A DNA stretch of 48,028 bases from contig JAFUWN010000019.1 in the NCBI GenBank assembly GCA_017483465.1, positions 1 through 48,028 on the forward strand, in the 5' to 3' direction. Under the pieces are notes generated by a model that was not told where the DNA came from, did not search any database, and saw nothing but the letters and a program-made list of their open reading frames with translations. Numbering within the stretch: position 1 is the first letter of the stretch; each line of letters opens with the position of its first letter. Positions 24,542-32,122 of the stretch are shown piece by piece. The DNA is from Oscillospiraceae bacterium. GTDB lineage: Bacteria; Bacillota; Clostridia; Oscillospirales; Ruminococcaceae. The translations under genes and the position numbers were made by a program.

Positions 24542-25096
24542 ATGAAAGAACAGAATCTGACGAAAATCAGTAAATTTCTGAGCTTAGTTCTCCGGCACAG
24601 TCCGGAGACGATCGGAATTAAAATCGACTATCAGGGCGGATGGACAGATACAGAAATGCTGATTCAGAAAATAAATCAGCATGGGAAATATCATATTGAT
24701 ATGCAAATTTTAGAAGAAATCGTCCGTACTGATGAAAAACAGCGATACAGCTTCAATCCGGATAAGACTAAAATCAGAGCGAATCAAGGGCATTCCATTC
24801 CGATAGATCTGGAACTGAAAGAACAGATTCCGCCGGAAATTCTCTGGCATGGAACAGCAACCCGTTTTTTACAGGAAATTTCCGAAAAAGGTCTGAAACC
24901 GATGTCAAGACATCATGTCCATCTGTCAAAAGATGAAGAAACAGCATTGAAAGTCGGCAAACGCCACGGAAAGCCTTATATATTAAAAATCAAATCCGGA
25001 GAGATGTACCGGAAAGGAATCAAATTTTATTTATCTGAAAACGGTGTCTGGCTGACAGAGTATGTTGCTCCGGAATTTTTAATTTGGCCGGATTGA
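24542..25096 (+). CDS. kptA: RNA 2'-phosphotransferase (Tpt1/KptA family)
   Basis: A 184-residue KptA. The enzyme removes a 2'-phosphate from RNA with NAD+, giving ADP-ribose 1'',2''-cyclic phosphate. The four catalytic residues of the family are visible: R18-H19 in LVLRHSP, R79 in IRANQGHS and R123 in MSRHHVHLS. The N-terminal winged-helix part (LSKFL-like start, GGWTD) and the C-terminal ADP-ribosyltransferase-like part are complete. The start is ATG 24542 behind AAGGAGG. The gene probably depends on the sodA promoter. Bacteria lack tRNA splicing of the eukaryotic kind, so its natural substrate here is unknown. Confidence 0.93.
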   Translation: MKEQNLTKISKFLSLVLRHSPETIGIKIDYQGGWTDTEMLIQKINQHGKYHIDMQILEEIVRTDEKQRYSFNPDKTKIRANQGHSIPIDLELKEQIPPEILWHGTATRFLQEISEKGLKPMSRHHVHLSKDEETALKVGKRHGKPYILKIKSGEMYRKGIKFYLSENGVWLTEYVAPEFLIWPD

Positions 25097-25116
25097 TAAA
25101 ATTTACAAAAAGTTCC

Positions 25117-25145
25117 TTGACTTTTCTGTTGATATATGTTATAAT
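25117..25145 (+). promoter_or_regulatory. Promoter upstream of the poly-G leader ORF
   Basis: TTGACT 25117-25122, a 17-base spacer, TATAAT 25140-25145. It is the only promoter I see for the leader ORF and the DUF4230 gene. Confidence 0.85.
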
Positions 25146-25180
25146 ATAATATATCTTGACTAAGAAAGGTGGATGCTCTC

Positions 25181-25249
25181 ATGATTGAATTTTATGCAAA
25201 TGGCACAATCGACATTTTAAACAACGGGGGGGGGCGTTCTATCATTTAA
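25181..25249 (+). CDS. 22-codon leader ORF containing a run of nine G
   Basis: ATG 25181 follows AAAGGTGG by 8 bases, a good ribosome site. In the given frame it encodes MIEFYANGTIDILNNGGGRS followed by two isoleucines and stops at TAA 25247-25249. The codons after NN are a nine-base G run (25226-25234). If one base were gained, or the ribosome slipped by -1, the frame would continue to TAG 25303-25305 and add a plausible tail (AFYHLISQFAQIYKN and so on, 41 residues in all). That longer frame ends inside the loop of the hairpin at 25281-25322. The gene is not recognised. A sequencing error in the G run cannot be excluded. Confidence 0.5.
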   Translation: MIEFYANGTIDILNNGGGRSII

Positions 25250-25280
25250 TTAGTCAATTTGCACAAATTTATAAAAATAA

Positions 25281-25322
25281 ACACACACCAAAGGACAGCC
25301 TATAGGACTGTCCTTGGTGTGT
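25281..25322 (+). terminator. Hairpin after the poly-G leader, terminator or attenuator
   Basis: ACACACCAAAGGACAG pairs with CTGTCCTTGGTGTG (one bulged A) around the loop CCTATAGGA, followed by TTTTCTGTTT. It lies between the leader ORF and the DUF4230 gene, and no promoter is visible after it. Confidence 0.8.
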
Positions 25323-25346
25323 TTTCTGTTTAAGGAGGAAAATTTC

Positions 25347-26054
25347 ATGGAACTGAATGAAAACAGAGAAGAATTCAAGAAAAAGAACAAGTCAGGAAAT
25401 TTAAAAACTGTCTTAATTTCCGGAGGAATTGGTTTGATTATAGGATGCAGTATATTCGGTGCTGTTTATTATAACGCCGTTTTAAAGCCTGCAAAAACAA
25501 TCCCTGATGAAATTTTAGATGTAGCTATTGACGATATTATTGAAGAAGGCAATACTACAATCTCTATTTCAGAATTAGAAAAAGTAATTGAATCCGCCAG
25601 TGAATTAGTCAGTGAAAAATATCACTATCGTGAATTGCATAAAGAAGAAAAAGAAGGCACAAAAGTGGCTGGTGTCACACTTCCAGGCACAGAAGAATTA
25701 ACTTTAATTGTTTATGAAGGTACAGTCCGGGCAGGAATTGAAGTTTCTGAAATTGCATTTGACAGTGATGATGAAAAGAAAATTCTGACAGTTACTATGC
25801 CGGAAGCTAAAATTCTGTCTCACGAAATTGATGAATCCAGCATAGAATCGTATGATGTGAAAACAGCTTTATTCAGTAAGAAAACTTATGAAGACTATGC
25901 CGGAGTAATTGCAGAATGCAAAACTCAGAAAGAAGAAGCACTCGCAAAAGATGACGAATTTTTAAAAAATGTCCAGGCTGATGCAAAAAATACGATTTCG
26001 ACACTTTTGATAGCTTCCGGAGTTACAAAAGATTATACTATAATTTTTTCATGA
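25347..26054 (+). CDS. DUF4230 membrane-anchored protein
   Basis: A 235-residue protein with a short basic cytoplasmic start, one membrane helix (about 20-42) and an extracytoplasmic domain. The domain matches DUF4230: EKVIESASELVSEKYHYRELHKEE, then a beta region (ELTLIVYEGTVRAGIEVSEI), TVTMPEAKILSHEID, and a helical end with LIASGVTKDYTIIF. The family's function is not known. The start ATG lies after TAAGGAGG, directly behind the leader hairpin. Leu is often TTA and CCGG words are rare compared with neighbouring genes, which may point to a different origin. The gene ends 3 bases from the convergent Clp gene, with no terminator between. Confidence 0.82.
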   Translation: MELNENREEFKKKNKSGNLKTVLISGGIGLIIGCSIFGAVYYNAVLKPAKTIPDEILDVAIDDIIEEGNTTISISELEKVIESASELVSEKYHYRELHKEEKEGTKVAGVTLPGTEELTLIVYEGTVRAGIEVSEIAFDSDDEKKILTVTMPEAKILSHEIDESSIESYDVKTALFSKKTYEDYAGVIAECKTQKEEALAKDDEFLKNVQADAKNTISTLLIASGVTKDYTIIFS

Positions 26055-26057
26055 TTA

Positions 26058-28283
26058 CTATACTTGTTCTGTAATCTTAATCGCAAGCTGATGATGTTCA
26101 GCTGTAATAAACACAGTATCGCCTTTTTGGAGTTCGCCGTGCAGCCACATTCCGGAGAGCGGATTTTCAAGCTCCTGTGTGATAAATCTTCTGATCGGCC
26201 TTGCTCCGTACTGAGCGGTTTCAGGACAGTCAGCAATCACTTGAATTGCAGAGTAATCATATTCAAGTATGATCTGATTCTGAGCGATACGTTCAGCAAG
26301 CATTTGTATCTGACGTTCTGCGATTTTCATAAGGCTTTCCGGACTGAGTTTTTCAAACACTAAAATTTCATCAATTCTGTTGAGCAGTTCCGGAGAAAGT
26401 TTTTGTTTCAGAGTCTGCACAGCTCTTTTCTGCTGTTGATTTTGATCTTCTAGAAAACCCATTGTATTTTGATTTTCATGCATTCCGAGATTGGAAGTCA
26501 GAAAAATCATACAGTTCCGGAGACTGATTTTTCTGCCTGTACTGTCTGTGATCATACCGTCTTCGAGAATCTGGAGCAGAATATGAAGCACATCAGGATG
26601 AGCTTTTTCTATCTCATCAAATAAGACAATACTGCACGGATGTTTCCGGAGATGAGAACAAAATACAGGTTCTTCGGAGAATCCGACATAGCCGGCAGGT
26701 GCTCCGAGAAGTTTCGAGACCGAATGCTGTTCCATATATTCAGACATGTCTAACCGCAGAAGAGCTTTTTCCGTTCCATAGAGAGTTTCTGCCAGAGCAC
26801 GGACAAGAGCAGTTTTCCCGATTCCGGTTGAGCCTAAAAACAGGAAAGAACCGACCGGACGGCTGATTTCACGGAAACCGCTTCCGGCACGGCAGACCGC
26901 ATTGCAAAGCTGTGTGATTACTGCATCATGACCGATGATTTTTTGCTGTAATACTGTCTGGAGATGAGTTAATTTTTCCTGTTCTTCGGCGGTCATCTGT
27001 TCAAGAGGGATTCCCGTCCGGAGCGAGGCAACAGCAGCGACATCTTCGGGAGTGACCTCGGAGAAAGAGGCATTCCGGAGAGCAGCACGGGCACAGGATT
27101 CATCCAGCAGATCAATTGCTTTATCAGGAAAGCTTTTATCAGCAATATATTTTTGTGATAAATCAATACAGGACTGGAGTACCTGACGGGTTAAGAATAC
27201 ATGATGATAGTCTTCATAATTATTTTTCAGGCCTTCCAGAATCCGGAAAGTCTGTTCCGGACTGGGTTCCTGAATGGCGATGCTCTGGAATCTTCTGGCA
27301 AGAGCACTGTCTTTTTCGATTGTTCTGGAATATTCTGACGGAGTTGTCGCACCGATGATTCTGAGTTCACCTCTGGCGAGCTGTGGTTTGAGCATGTTAG
27401 CGGCATCAATTGCACCTTCGGCCGCACCTGCTCCGACGATCATATGCAGTTCGTCAATAAATAAAATAATTCTGCTGCTGTGTGTGACTTCCTCCACACA
27501 GGCACGAATCCGTTCTTCAAAATCTCCTCTGTATTTTGCTCCGGCCAGGAGTGCTCCCAGATCCAGAGAAAAAATAAACATGCCTGCCAGATGAGAAGGC
27601 ACTTCTCCCCTTGCGAATCTTCCTGCAACGCCTTGAATAATCGCTGTTTTTCCGACCCCTGCTTCTCCTATCAGACAGGGATTGTTCTTACTTTTTCTGG
27701 ATAAAATCTGGAGCACTCTGTCAATTTCGTTTTCCCTGCCGATCAGAGGATCATCCTGTTCAGACGGAAGCAGTAATTTTCCGTACCGGAATAACTGCGG
27801 AAAATCAGAAGCAGTCGGAATATTCCGGATAACAGGAATTTCTTCTGTATCGCAGGCTTTTTCAAGAGCAGTCATATCTGTCCGCATAAATTCAAGAAGT
27901 TCCGCAGCAGCACAATTTTCATCTTTGAGCATGGCAGATAACACAAGTCTGGTACTGATTCTGGAAAGATGTTTCTGATCAGCAATTTCCTGAGCTTCGG
28001 AAAGCACTCTGTGCAGGGCAGGTGTCATATTATGATACCCCGGAGCGGTACGGCTGCCCTTGCCGATTGTCTGAAGCATCTGCTGAGAAAATTTCTGTTC
28101 TGTAATGCCGGAATGCAGAAGAATTTCTGCTGCCGAATTCGGCTGCTGATGCAGAATGCCCAATAAATAATGTTCGGTTCCGATATAGGTATGTCCCATT
28201 TCACCGGAAAGACACATTGCTGCCTCCAGAGAGAGCATTGCATTTTCAGAAAATCTGTTGATCTCATAATCATAATTCTGCAT
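26058..28283 (-). CDS. Clp-family AAA+ ATPase (ClpA/ClpC type)
   Basis: A 741-residue Hsp100 unfoldase. It has a Clp N-domain with two helical repeats (about 1-145), a first AAA+ module with Walker A GEAGVGKTAI and a second with GSTGIGKTAL and DEIEKAHPD. Between them there is only a short linker (ASLRTGIPLEQMTAEEQEKL), without the long ClpB coiled coil or an evident ClpC UVR-type middle domain, so the layout is closest to ClpA. The motif MGF in the C-terminal module (NTMGFLED) fits the ClpP-binding loop, so delivery of substrates to ClpP is likely. Start at MQNYDYEI, behind AAGGAGA. No CtsR-type operator was seen. Confidence 0.9.
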   Translation of the reverse strand: MQNYDYEINRFSENAMLSLEAAMCLSGEMGHTYIGTEHYLLGILHQQPNSAAEILLHSGITEQKFSQQMLQTIGKGSRTAPGYHNMTPALHRVLSEAQEIADQKHLSRISTRLVLSAMLKDENCAAAELLEFMRTDMTALEKACDTEEIPVIRNIPTASDFPQLFRYGKLLLPSEQDDPLIGRENEIDRVLQILSRKSKNNPCLIGEAGVGKTAIIQGVAGRFARGEVPSHLAGMFIFSLDLGALLAGAKYRGDFEERIRACVEEVTHSSRIILFIDELHMIVGAGAAEGAIDAANMLKPQLARGELRIIGATTPSEYSRTIEKDSALARRFQSIAIQEPSPEQTFRILEGLKNNYEDYHHVFLTRQVLQSCIDLSQKYIADKSFPDKAIDLLDESCARAALRNASFSEVTPEDVAAVASLRTGIPLEQMTAEEQEKLTHLQTVLQQKIIGHDAVITQLCNAVCRAGSGFREISRPVGSFLFLGSTGIGKTALVRALAETLYGTEKALLRLDMSEYMEQHSVSKLLGAPAGYVGFSEEPVFCSHLRKHPCSIVLFDEIEKAHPDVLHILLQILEDGMITDSTGRKISLRNCMIFLTSNLGMHENQNTMGFLEDQNQQQKRAVQTLKQKLSPELLNRIDEILVFEKLSPESLMKIAERQIQMLAERIAQNQIILEYDYSAIQVIADCPETAQYGARPIRRFITQELENPLSGMWLHGELQKGDTVFITAEHHQLAIKITEQV

Positions 28284-28322
28284 AAAACCAAGAATCTCCT
28301 TTTCTGTTAAGATCACAATAAC

Positions 28323-28331
28323 AGTATAGCA
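28323..28331 (-). promoter_or_regulatory. Possible extended -10 element for the Clp ATPase gene
   Basis: On the minus strand the bases read TGCTATACT, an extended -10, 40 bases before the start codon. No good -35 hexamer is present at the right spacing, so this is a weak call. Confidence 0.4.
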
Positions 28332-28397
28332 TTTTTGCTCCGCAATATTTGTCGTAACAGCGAAAAAATACAATTCATTTCCAGGCAATCCGGAAAC

Positions 28398-28426
28398 TTG
28401 ACAAAATTCTGCAAATATGTTATGAT
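28398..28426 (+). promoter_or_regulatory. Promoter of the HNH endonuclease gene
   Basis: TTGACA 28398-28403, a 17-base spacer, TATGAT 28421-28426, located 34 bases before the start codon. Confidence 0.85.
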
Positions 28427-28459
28427 TAAAAATAATAACATACTTTCGGAGGTGAATTC

Positions 28460-28801
28460 ATGAATTACAGAGAATTATATTTTCAGCATCATAAAGGCAA
28501 AAAACTGCTGTTCCGGAAAGGCGTTTATTATAAATGCGTTTCCTGCGGAAAATGGTTCAGCAAATCAGAAATTACAGTAGATCATATTATCCCGAAACGC
28601 AAGGGCGGTCTGGATGTGATCAGCAATTTACAGGCAATGTGCCGCAGCTGTAATTCCCGCAAACGGGACAGACAGTCGAAAACAGATACTTTTAAAGGCG
28701 TTGTCGGCATGACAGCTCAGGGAGAACTCGGGCATTTTATCGAGAGTGCCGCAAAACAGAAAGTCAAAGATGCACTCGGCATTAAATACAAAAGAAAATA
28801 G
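28460..28801 (+). CDS. HNH endonuclease
   Basis: A 113-residue stand-alone HNH nuclease. The core has a zinc knuckle CVSCGK (first CxxC), the catalytic histidine motif VDHIIPKRKGG, the asparagine of SNLQAMC and a second CRSC. The fold cleaves DNA using one divalent metal. No intron, intein, phage or restriction gene is adjacent, so its role is unknown. It could be a remnant or a repair/defence nuclease. The C-terminal tail is basic (KDALGIKYKRK), which suits DNA binding. CGGAGGTG precedes the ATG. Promoter and terminator flank it, so it is transcribed alone. Confidence 0.88.
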   Translation: MNYRELYFQHHKGKKLLFRKGVYYKCVSCGKWFSKSEITVDHIIPKRKGGLDVISNLQAMCRSCNSRKRDRQSKTDTFKGVVGMTAQGELGHFIESAAKQKVKDALGIKYKRK

Positions 28802-28806
28802 CCTTC

Positions 28807-28837
28807 TCCCCTGTCCGGAAAGACAGGGGACTTTTTT
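28807..28837 (+). terminator. Terminator of the HNH gene
   Basis: TCCCCTGTC (28807-28815) pairs with GACAGGGGA (28822-28830), followed by CTTTTTT. Confidence 0.93.
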
Positions 28838-28899
28838 ATAAAAATCAGAAAAACATTTTATTTTTTATCAGATTTGTCTGTTTTTTTCCGGAAATTGCC

Positions 28900-28928
28900 T
28901 TGACATTCAGGGAAATCTGTGATAAAAT
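28900..28928 (+). promoter_or_regulatory. Promoter of xylA
   Basis: TTGACA 28900-28905, a 17-base spacer, TAAAAT 28923-28928. No repressor operator or catabolite-response element was recognised around it. Confidence 0.8.
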
Positions 28929-28963
28929 GAATATATATTTAATTAATTCAGGAGGAATCATGT

Positions 28964-30289
28964 ATGAATGAATTTTTCAAAGACATCAAAAAAATCCCCT
29001 ATGAGGGCAAAGGCTCGGATAATCCGTTAGCATTCAAGTATTATAACCCTGATGAAGTTGTTGCCGGCAAGCCTATGAAAGAACAGCTCAAATTTGCTCT
29101 CTCCTGGTGGCATACTATGGGCGGCGACGGTACGGATATGTTCGGTGTCGGCACTGCTGACAAAACCTGGGGGCAGGCTGATCCGGATGCAAGAGCGATT
29201 GCCAAAGTCGATGCCGCTTTTGAAATCATGGACAAGCTCTCTATTGAGTATTACTGCTTCCATGACAGAGATCTTTCTCCCGAATATGGCTCTCTGAAAG
29301 AAACTAACGAAAAATTAGATAAAATTACTGATTATATCGCTGAACGCCAGAAGGCAGACCCGTCTAAAAAACTCCTCTGGGGTACGGCAAAATGCTTTGA
29401 TCATCCGAGATATATGCACGGTGCAGGTACTTCCCCCAGTGCTGATGTCTTTGCTTATGCTGCTGCCCAGATCAAGAAAGCCATCGAAGCGACTGTCAAG
29501 CTCGGCGGTAACGGCTATGTATTCTGGGGCGGCCGTGAAGGTTATGAAACTCTGCTGAATACAAACATGGGTCTTGAACTCGACAATATGGCCCGCCTGA
29601 TGACCATGGCCAAAGATTACGGCAGAAAAATCGGCTTTACAGGCGATTTCTATGTAGAACCCAAGCCCAAGGAACCGACCAAACATCAGTATGATTTCGA
29701 TTCTGCGACTGTAATCGGCTTCCTGAATAAATACAATCTCCAGAATGATTTCAAACTCAATATCGAAGCCAATCATGCAACACTTGCTCAGCATACATTC
29801 CAGCATGAATTAAGAGTTGCCAGAGTCAACGGCATGTTCGGTTCTATCGATGCCAATCAGGGCGATACTCTGCTTGGATGGGACACTGACCAGTTCCCGA
29901 CAAATGTTTATGATGCTGCTCTGTGTATGTATGAAGTTCTCAAAGCCGGCGGCTTTACAAACGGCGGTCTGAATTTCGACTCCAAGGCAAGAAGAGGCTC
30001 TTTCACTCCGGAAGATATTTTCTATTCTTATATCGCCGGTATGGATACATTTGCACTCGGTCTGAGAATCGCTGATAAAATGATTTCTGACGGCAGACTG
30101 GATAACTTCGTTGCTGACAGATATGCAAGCTGGAATTCCGGCATTGGTGCGGACATCATCAGCGGCAAGGCGACTCTCGAAGATCTCGAAAAATATGCTC
30201 TCGAAAAAGGCGAAGTGACTGCTTCTCTGACAAGCGGAAGTCAGGAAAAACTCGAAAGCATTATGAATAATATCATGTTCAATCTTTAA
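28964..30289 (+). CDS. xylA: Xylose isomerase
   Basis: A 441-residue class II xylose isomerase converting D-xylose to D-xylulose in the cytoplasm, the entry step to the pentose phosphate pathway. The family motifs are present: the catalytic pair in [12 protein letters not shown] (His and Asp), the Trp of KLLWGTAK, the metal-site block [20 protein letters not shown], and [18 protein letters not shown] with GSIDANQGD. The length is complete. CAGGAGGA precedes ATG 28964. No xylulokinase or xylose transporter is adjacent. The gene is monocistronic, with its own promoter and terminator. Confidence 0.97.
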   Translation: MNEFFKDIKKIPYEGKGSDNPLAFKYYNPDEVVAGKPMKEQLKFALSWWHTMGGDGTDMFGVGTADKTWGQADPDARAIAKVDAAFEIMDKLSIEYYCFHDRDLSPEYGSLKETNEKLDKITDYIAERQKADPSKKLLWGTAKCFDHPRYMHGAGTSPSADVFAYAAAQIKKAIEATVKLGGNGYVFWGGREGYETLLNTNMGLELDNMARLMTMAKDYGRKIGFTGDFYVEPKPKEPTKHQYDFDSATVIGFLNKYNLQNDFKLNIEANHATLAQHTFQHELRVARVNGMFGSIDANQGDTLLGWDTDQFPTNVYDAALCMYEVLKAGGFTNGGLNFDSKARRGSFTPEDIFYSYIAGMDTFALGLRIADKMISDGRLDNFVADRYASWNSGIGADIISGKATLEDLEKYALEKGEVTASLTSGSQEKLESIMNNIMFNL

Positions 30290-30308
30290 TTTTATAGTTC
30301 TATAAGAA

Positions 30309-30338
30309 AAAACGCTCTCCGTTAAGGGGAGCGTTTTT
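30309..30338 (+). terminator. Terminator of xylA (copy 1 of a 30-nt repeat)
   Basis: A hairpin with arms AAAACGCTCTCC and GGGGAGCGTTTT (one G-T pair) around GTTAA, ending in five T. The same 30 bases recur at 30692-30721. Confidence 0.92.
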
Positions 30339-30354
30339 CAGAAAGAGAAATCCT

Positions 30355-30708
30355 ATGAATTATTATAAGAAACTGTATGAAGCTGCTGCAATGCTTTTAC
30401 TGTATACGGAACAAATGAAAGATTGCAGTGATGCTGTCATCATAGAACGCTATATTGATGATTGTCTGTATGACAGAACTAATCATCCGAAAATCGGTGA
30501 AATAGATGCTTTATGCATTTTATTGTCTCTTGAAAGAACCAATGCAGATATATCAGAATATCAGCTTTCTTTAATGGAAGATGCGGTCAATCGCATTAAT
30601 GATGCATTCATTTCTGAACATATCAGGCAGGAAGAAAGAGAAGATTTTTCTTCGGATTTAAAATCAGCACAAAAAATGATATGTTACTATCAAAACGCTC
30701 TCCGTTAA
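30355..30708 (+). CDS. Small hypothetical helical protein
   Basis: A 117-residue protein, predicted to be nearly all helical and acidic, with no signal peptide or membrane helix. I do not recognise it. The ribosome site (AGAAAGAG) is weak and no promoter lies between the xylA terminator and the ATG, so expression would need read-through from xylA. The last codons (AAC GCT CTC CGT TAA) lie inside the second copy of the terminator repeat, so the stop codon sits in the hairpin loop. Its C-terminus NALR is thus dictated by the terminator sequence. This may be a real gene captured between two copies of a terminator. Confidence 0.6.
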   Translation: MNYYKKLYEAAAMLLLYTEQMKDCSDAVIIERYIDDCLYDRTNHPKIGEIDALCILLSLERTNADISEYQLSLMEDAVNRINDAFISEHIRQEEREDFSSDLKSAQKMICYYQNALR

Positions 30709-30721
30709 GGGGAGCGTTTTT
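30692..30721. terminator. Terminator overlapping the end of the 117-residue ORF (copy 2 of the 30-nt repeat)
   Basis: Identical to 30309-30338 over all 30 bases. The A run at its 5' side makes it able to terminate the convergent pflA transcript as well. Confidence 0.9.
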
Positions 30722-30724
30722 GTG

Positions 30725-31474
30725 TTATTTTTTGAGATTTTCTCTGAGCCGTTTCTTAATGCCCTTGATAATCTGTTCACGAGCCTGTACAGCCGTTTCT
30801 TTCTCTACGGGCTTGACATCTTCCAGCGGATAGGGAATGCCTAGTTCATGATATTTTGTTTTTCCCATATCATGATAAGGCAGAACATCCAGAGCTTTCA
30901 GCGTTTTCAGATTTCCAATAAAATAGCCTAATCTGGTTTGTTCTTCTTCGCCGTCCGTCCAGCCCGGAACAATTACATGACGAATCCAGACCGGAATATT
31001 TTTCTTGCTGAGATATTCAGCGAATGCTAAAATATTCTTGTTTGAATGCCCCGTCAGTTCTTTGTGCTTTTCATCATCAATATGCTTAATATCGAGCATA
31101 ACTAAATCAGTCACGCTCAGAAGCTGATCATATTTCTCCGGACAGACCGGATTAAAACAGATTCCTGACGTATCAAGACAGGTATGAATTTTTTTTTGTT
31201 TTGCGAGTGTGAATAATTCTGTTAAAAATTCCATCTGAAGCATAGGTTCTCCGCCGGTAGCTGTAATGCCTCCGTTGCGATAGAATTCCCTGTTATGTTC
31301 ATAGCACTGAATGAGTTCATCAGCGGTCATGGGCGTACCTGCTTTGACTTCCCATGTATCAGGATTATGACAGTATAAACATCGCATCGGACAGCCCTGA
31401 AAGAAGATTACAAATCTGACTCCGGGGCCGTCTACCGTACCGAACGAATCTGTAGAATGAATATATCCCTGCAT
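30725..31474 (-). CDS. pflA: Pyruvate formate-lyase activating enzyme
   Basis: A 249-residue radical SAM enzyme. It reductively cleaves S-adenosylmethionine and abstracts hydrogen from the glycine of pyruvate formate-lyase. The cluster motif is C28-x3-C32-x2-C35 (GCPMRCLYCHNPDTW), preceded by DGPGVRFVIFFQG. GGEPML, the SAM-binding GGE motif, follows. The length is normal. The start was set at the methionine of MQGYIHSTDSFG, 249 codons from the stop, since the frame upstream has no family similarity. It is the last gene of the pfl operon, 101 bases after the glycyl-radical domain gene, with a hairpin between. Confidence 0.95.
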   Translation of the reverse strand: MQGYIHSTDSFGTVDGPGVRFVIFFQGCPMRCLYCHNPDTWEVKAGTPMTADELIQCYEHNREFYRNGGITATGGEPMLQMEFLTELFTLAKQKKIHTCLDTSGICFNPVCPEKYDQLLSVTDLVMLDIKHIDDEKHKELTGHSNKNILAFAEYLSKKNIPVWIRHVIVPGWTDGEEEQTRLGYFIGNLKTLKALDVLPYHDMGKTKYHELGIPYPLEDVKPVEKETAVQAREQIIKGIKKRLRENLKK

Positions 31475-31516
31475 AAAAATCACTTCTTTCCTGATAATAT
31501 GAAATAATGCAGAACA

Positions 31517-31536
31517 GCCCGACTGAACAGCCGGGC
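31517..31536 (-). other. Intercistronic hairpin before pflA
   Basis: On the minus strand GCCCGGCT-GTTC-AGTCGGGC forms an 8-bp stem (one G-T pair) with a 4-base loop and no T run after it. It may mark an mRNA processing point that lets the structural genes be expressed more than pflA. Confidence 0.6.
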
Positions 31537-31575
31537 ATTCTGATATCATAAAAGGGGTAAGCTGATATGTCTGTT

Positions 31576-31824
31576 TCAGATTTTGTCATGAAATGTTCTG
31601 GAAATGACATCATCCTGCTGTTCTTTGGTCAGCTTGATAAAATTCACTGCATAACCGGATACACGGATTGTCAGCTGAGGATAATTTTCCGGATGTTTCT
31701 GAGCATCGAGAAGTGTTTCTCTTGTGAATACATTGACATTCAGGTGATGTCCGCCTTTGGAGACATAACCATCGAGTAATTCCACCAGATTGTCAACCTG
31801 CTGATCGTTCTGAATTTCTGCCAT
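31576..31824 (-). CDS. Stand-alone glycyl-radical domain of pyruvate formate-lyase (GrcA-like)
   Basis: An 82-residue protein equal to the C-terminal domain of pyruvate formate-lyase. Its order of motifs ([17 protein letters not shown], then [15 protein letters not shown], then [10 protein letters not shown] with radical glycine G57, then [15 protein letters not shown]) follows the end of E. coli PflB and GrcA/YfiD closely. It is the part that PflA activates and that inserts into the barrel of the core enzyme. It has its own AAGGAGG ribosome site and ATG, so it is made as a separate chain. Because the large pfl gene at 32097-34229 lacks this domain, it is probably an essential subunit here and not only a repair part. 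Confidence 0.93.
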   Translation of the reverse strand: MAEIQNDQQVDNLVELLDGYVSKGGHHLNVNVFTRETLLDAQKHPENYPQLTIRVSGYAVNFIKLTKEQQDDVISRTFHDKI

Positions 31825-31855
31825 GATAAATTCCTCCTTGATAAAATATTTTTAA

Positions 31856-32122
31856 TCAGAGTTCCCCGTTGTCAGGTTCTTCAGATTCTTCATCTTCCTG
31901 ATAATCAGGGTCTTCGTCATCAAAGTTCTGTACAGCACAGGCACCGAGTTTCGGATTGCATTCCGTACTGTTGACAGTCTGGACACGGGTCTGTTCGCCA
32001 ATATCCAGGTTGATATGCTGGCTTCCAGATGCTGCAAGAGCATCCAGAAGAGCAACTAAATCATCTGCCTGCTGATTCAGTTCAGAATCATCAGGATCAG
32101 TTATTTTCTTCGGATTCTTCAT
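31856..32122 (-). CDS. Small acidic protein resembling a degenerate glycyl-radical domain
   Basis: An 88-residue protein between the pfl core gene and the glycyl-radical gene. ATG 32122 has a perfect AGGAGG six bases upstream and overlaps the end of the core gene by 26 bases in another frame, so it is likely translationally coupled. The segment [20 protein letters not shown] aligns with [20 protein letters not shown] of the downstream radical domain, and [12 protein letters not shown] may align with YPQL...SGYAVNF. The radical RVSGYA loop is not conserved. A very acidic tail ends the protein ([13 protein letters not shown]). Homology and function are inferred from these short matches. Confidence 0.65.
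   Translation of the reverse strand: MKNPKKITDPDDSELNQQADDLVALLDALAASGSQHINLDIGEQTRVQTVNSTECNPKLGACAVQNFDDEDPDYQEDEESEEPDNGEL

Noticed and set aside
32097-32122. Programmed frameshift joining the pfl core to the following small ORF
   Set aside because: The overlap has no clear slippery heptamer, and the small ORF has its own perfect AGGAGG and ATG. Coupled separate translation is simpler, and the real radical domain is in a third ORF anyway.
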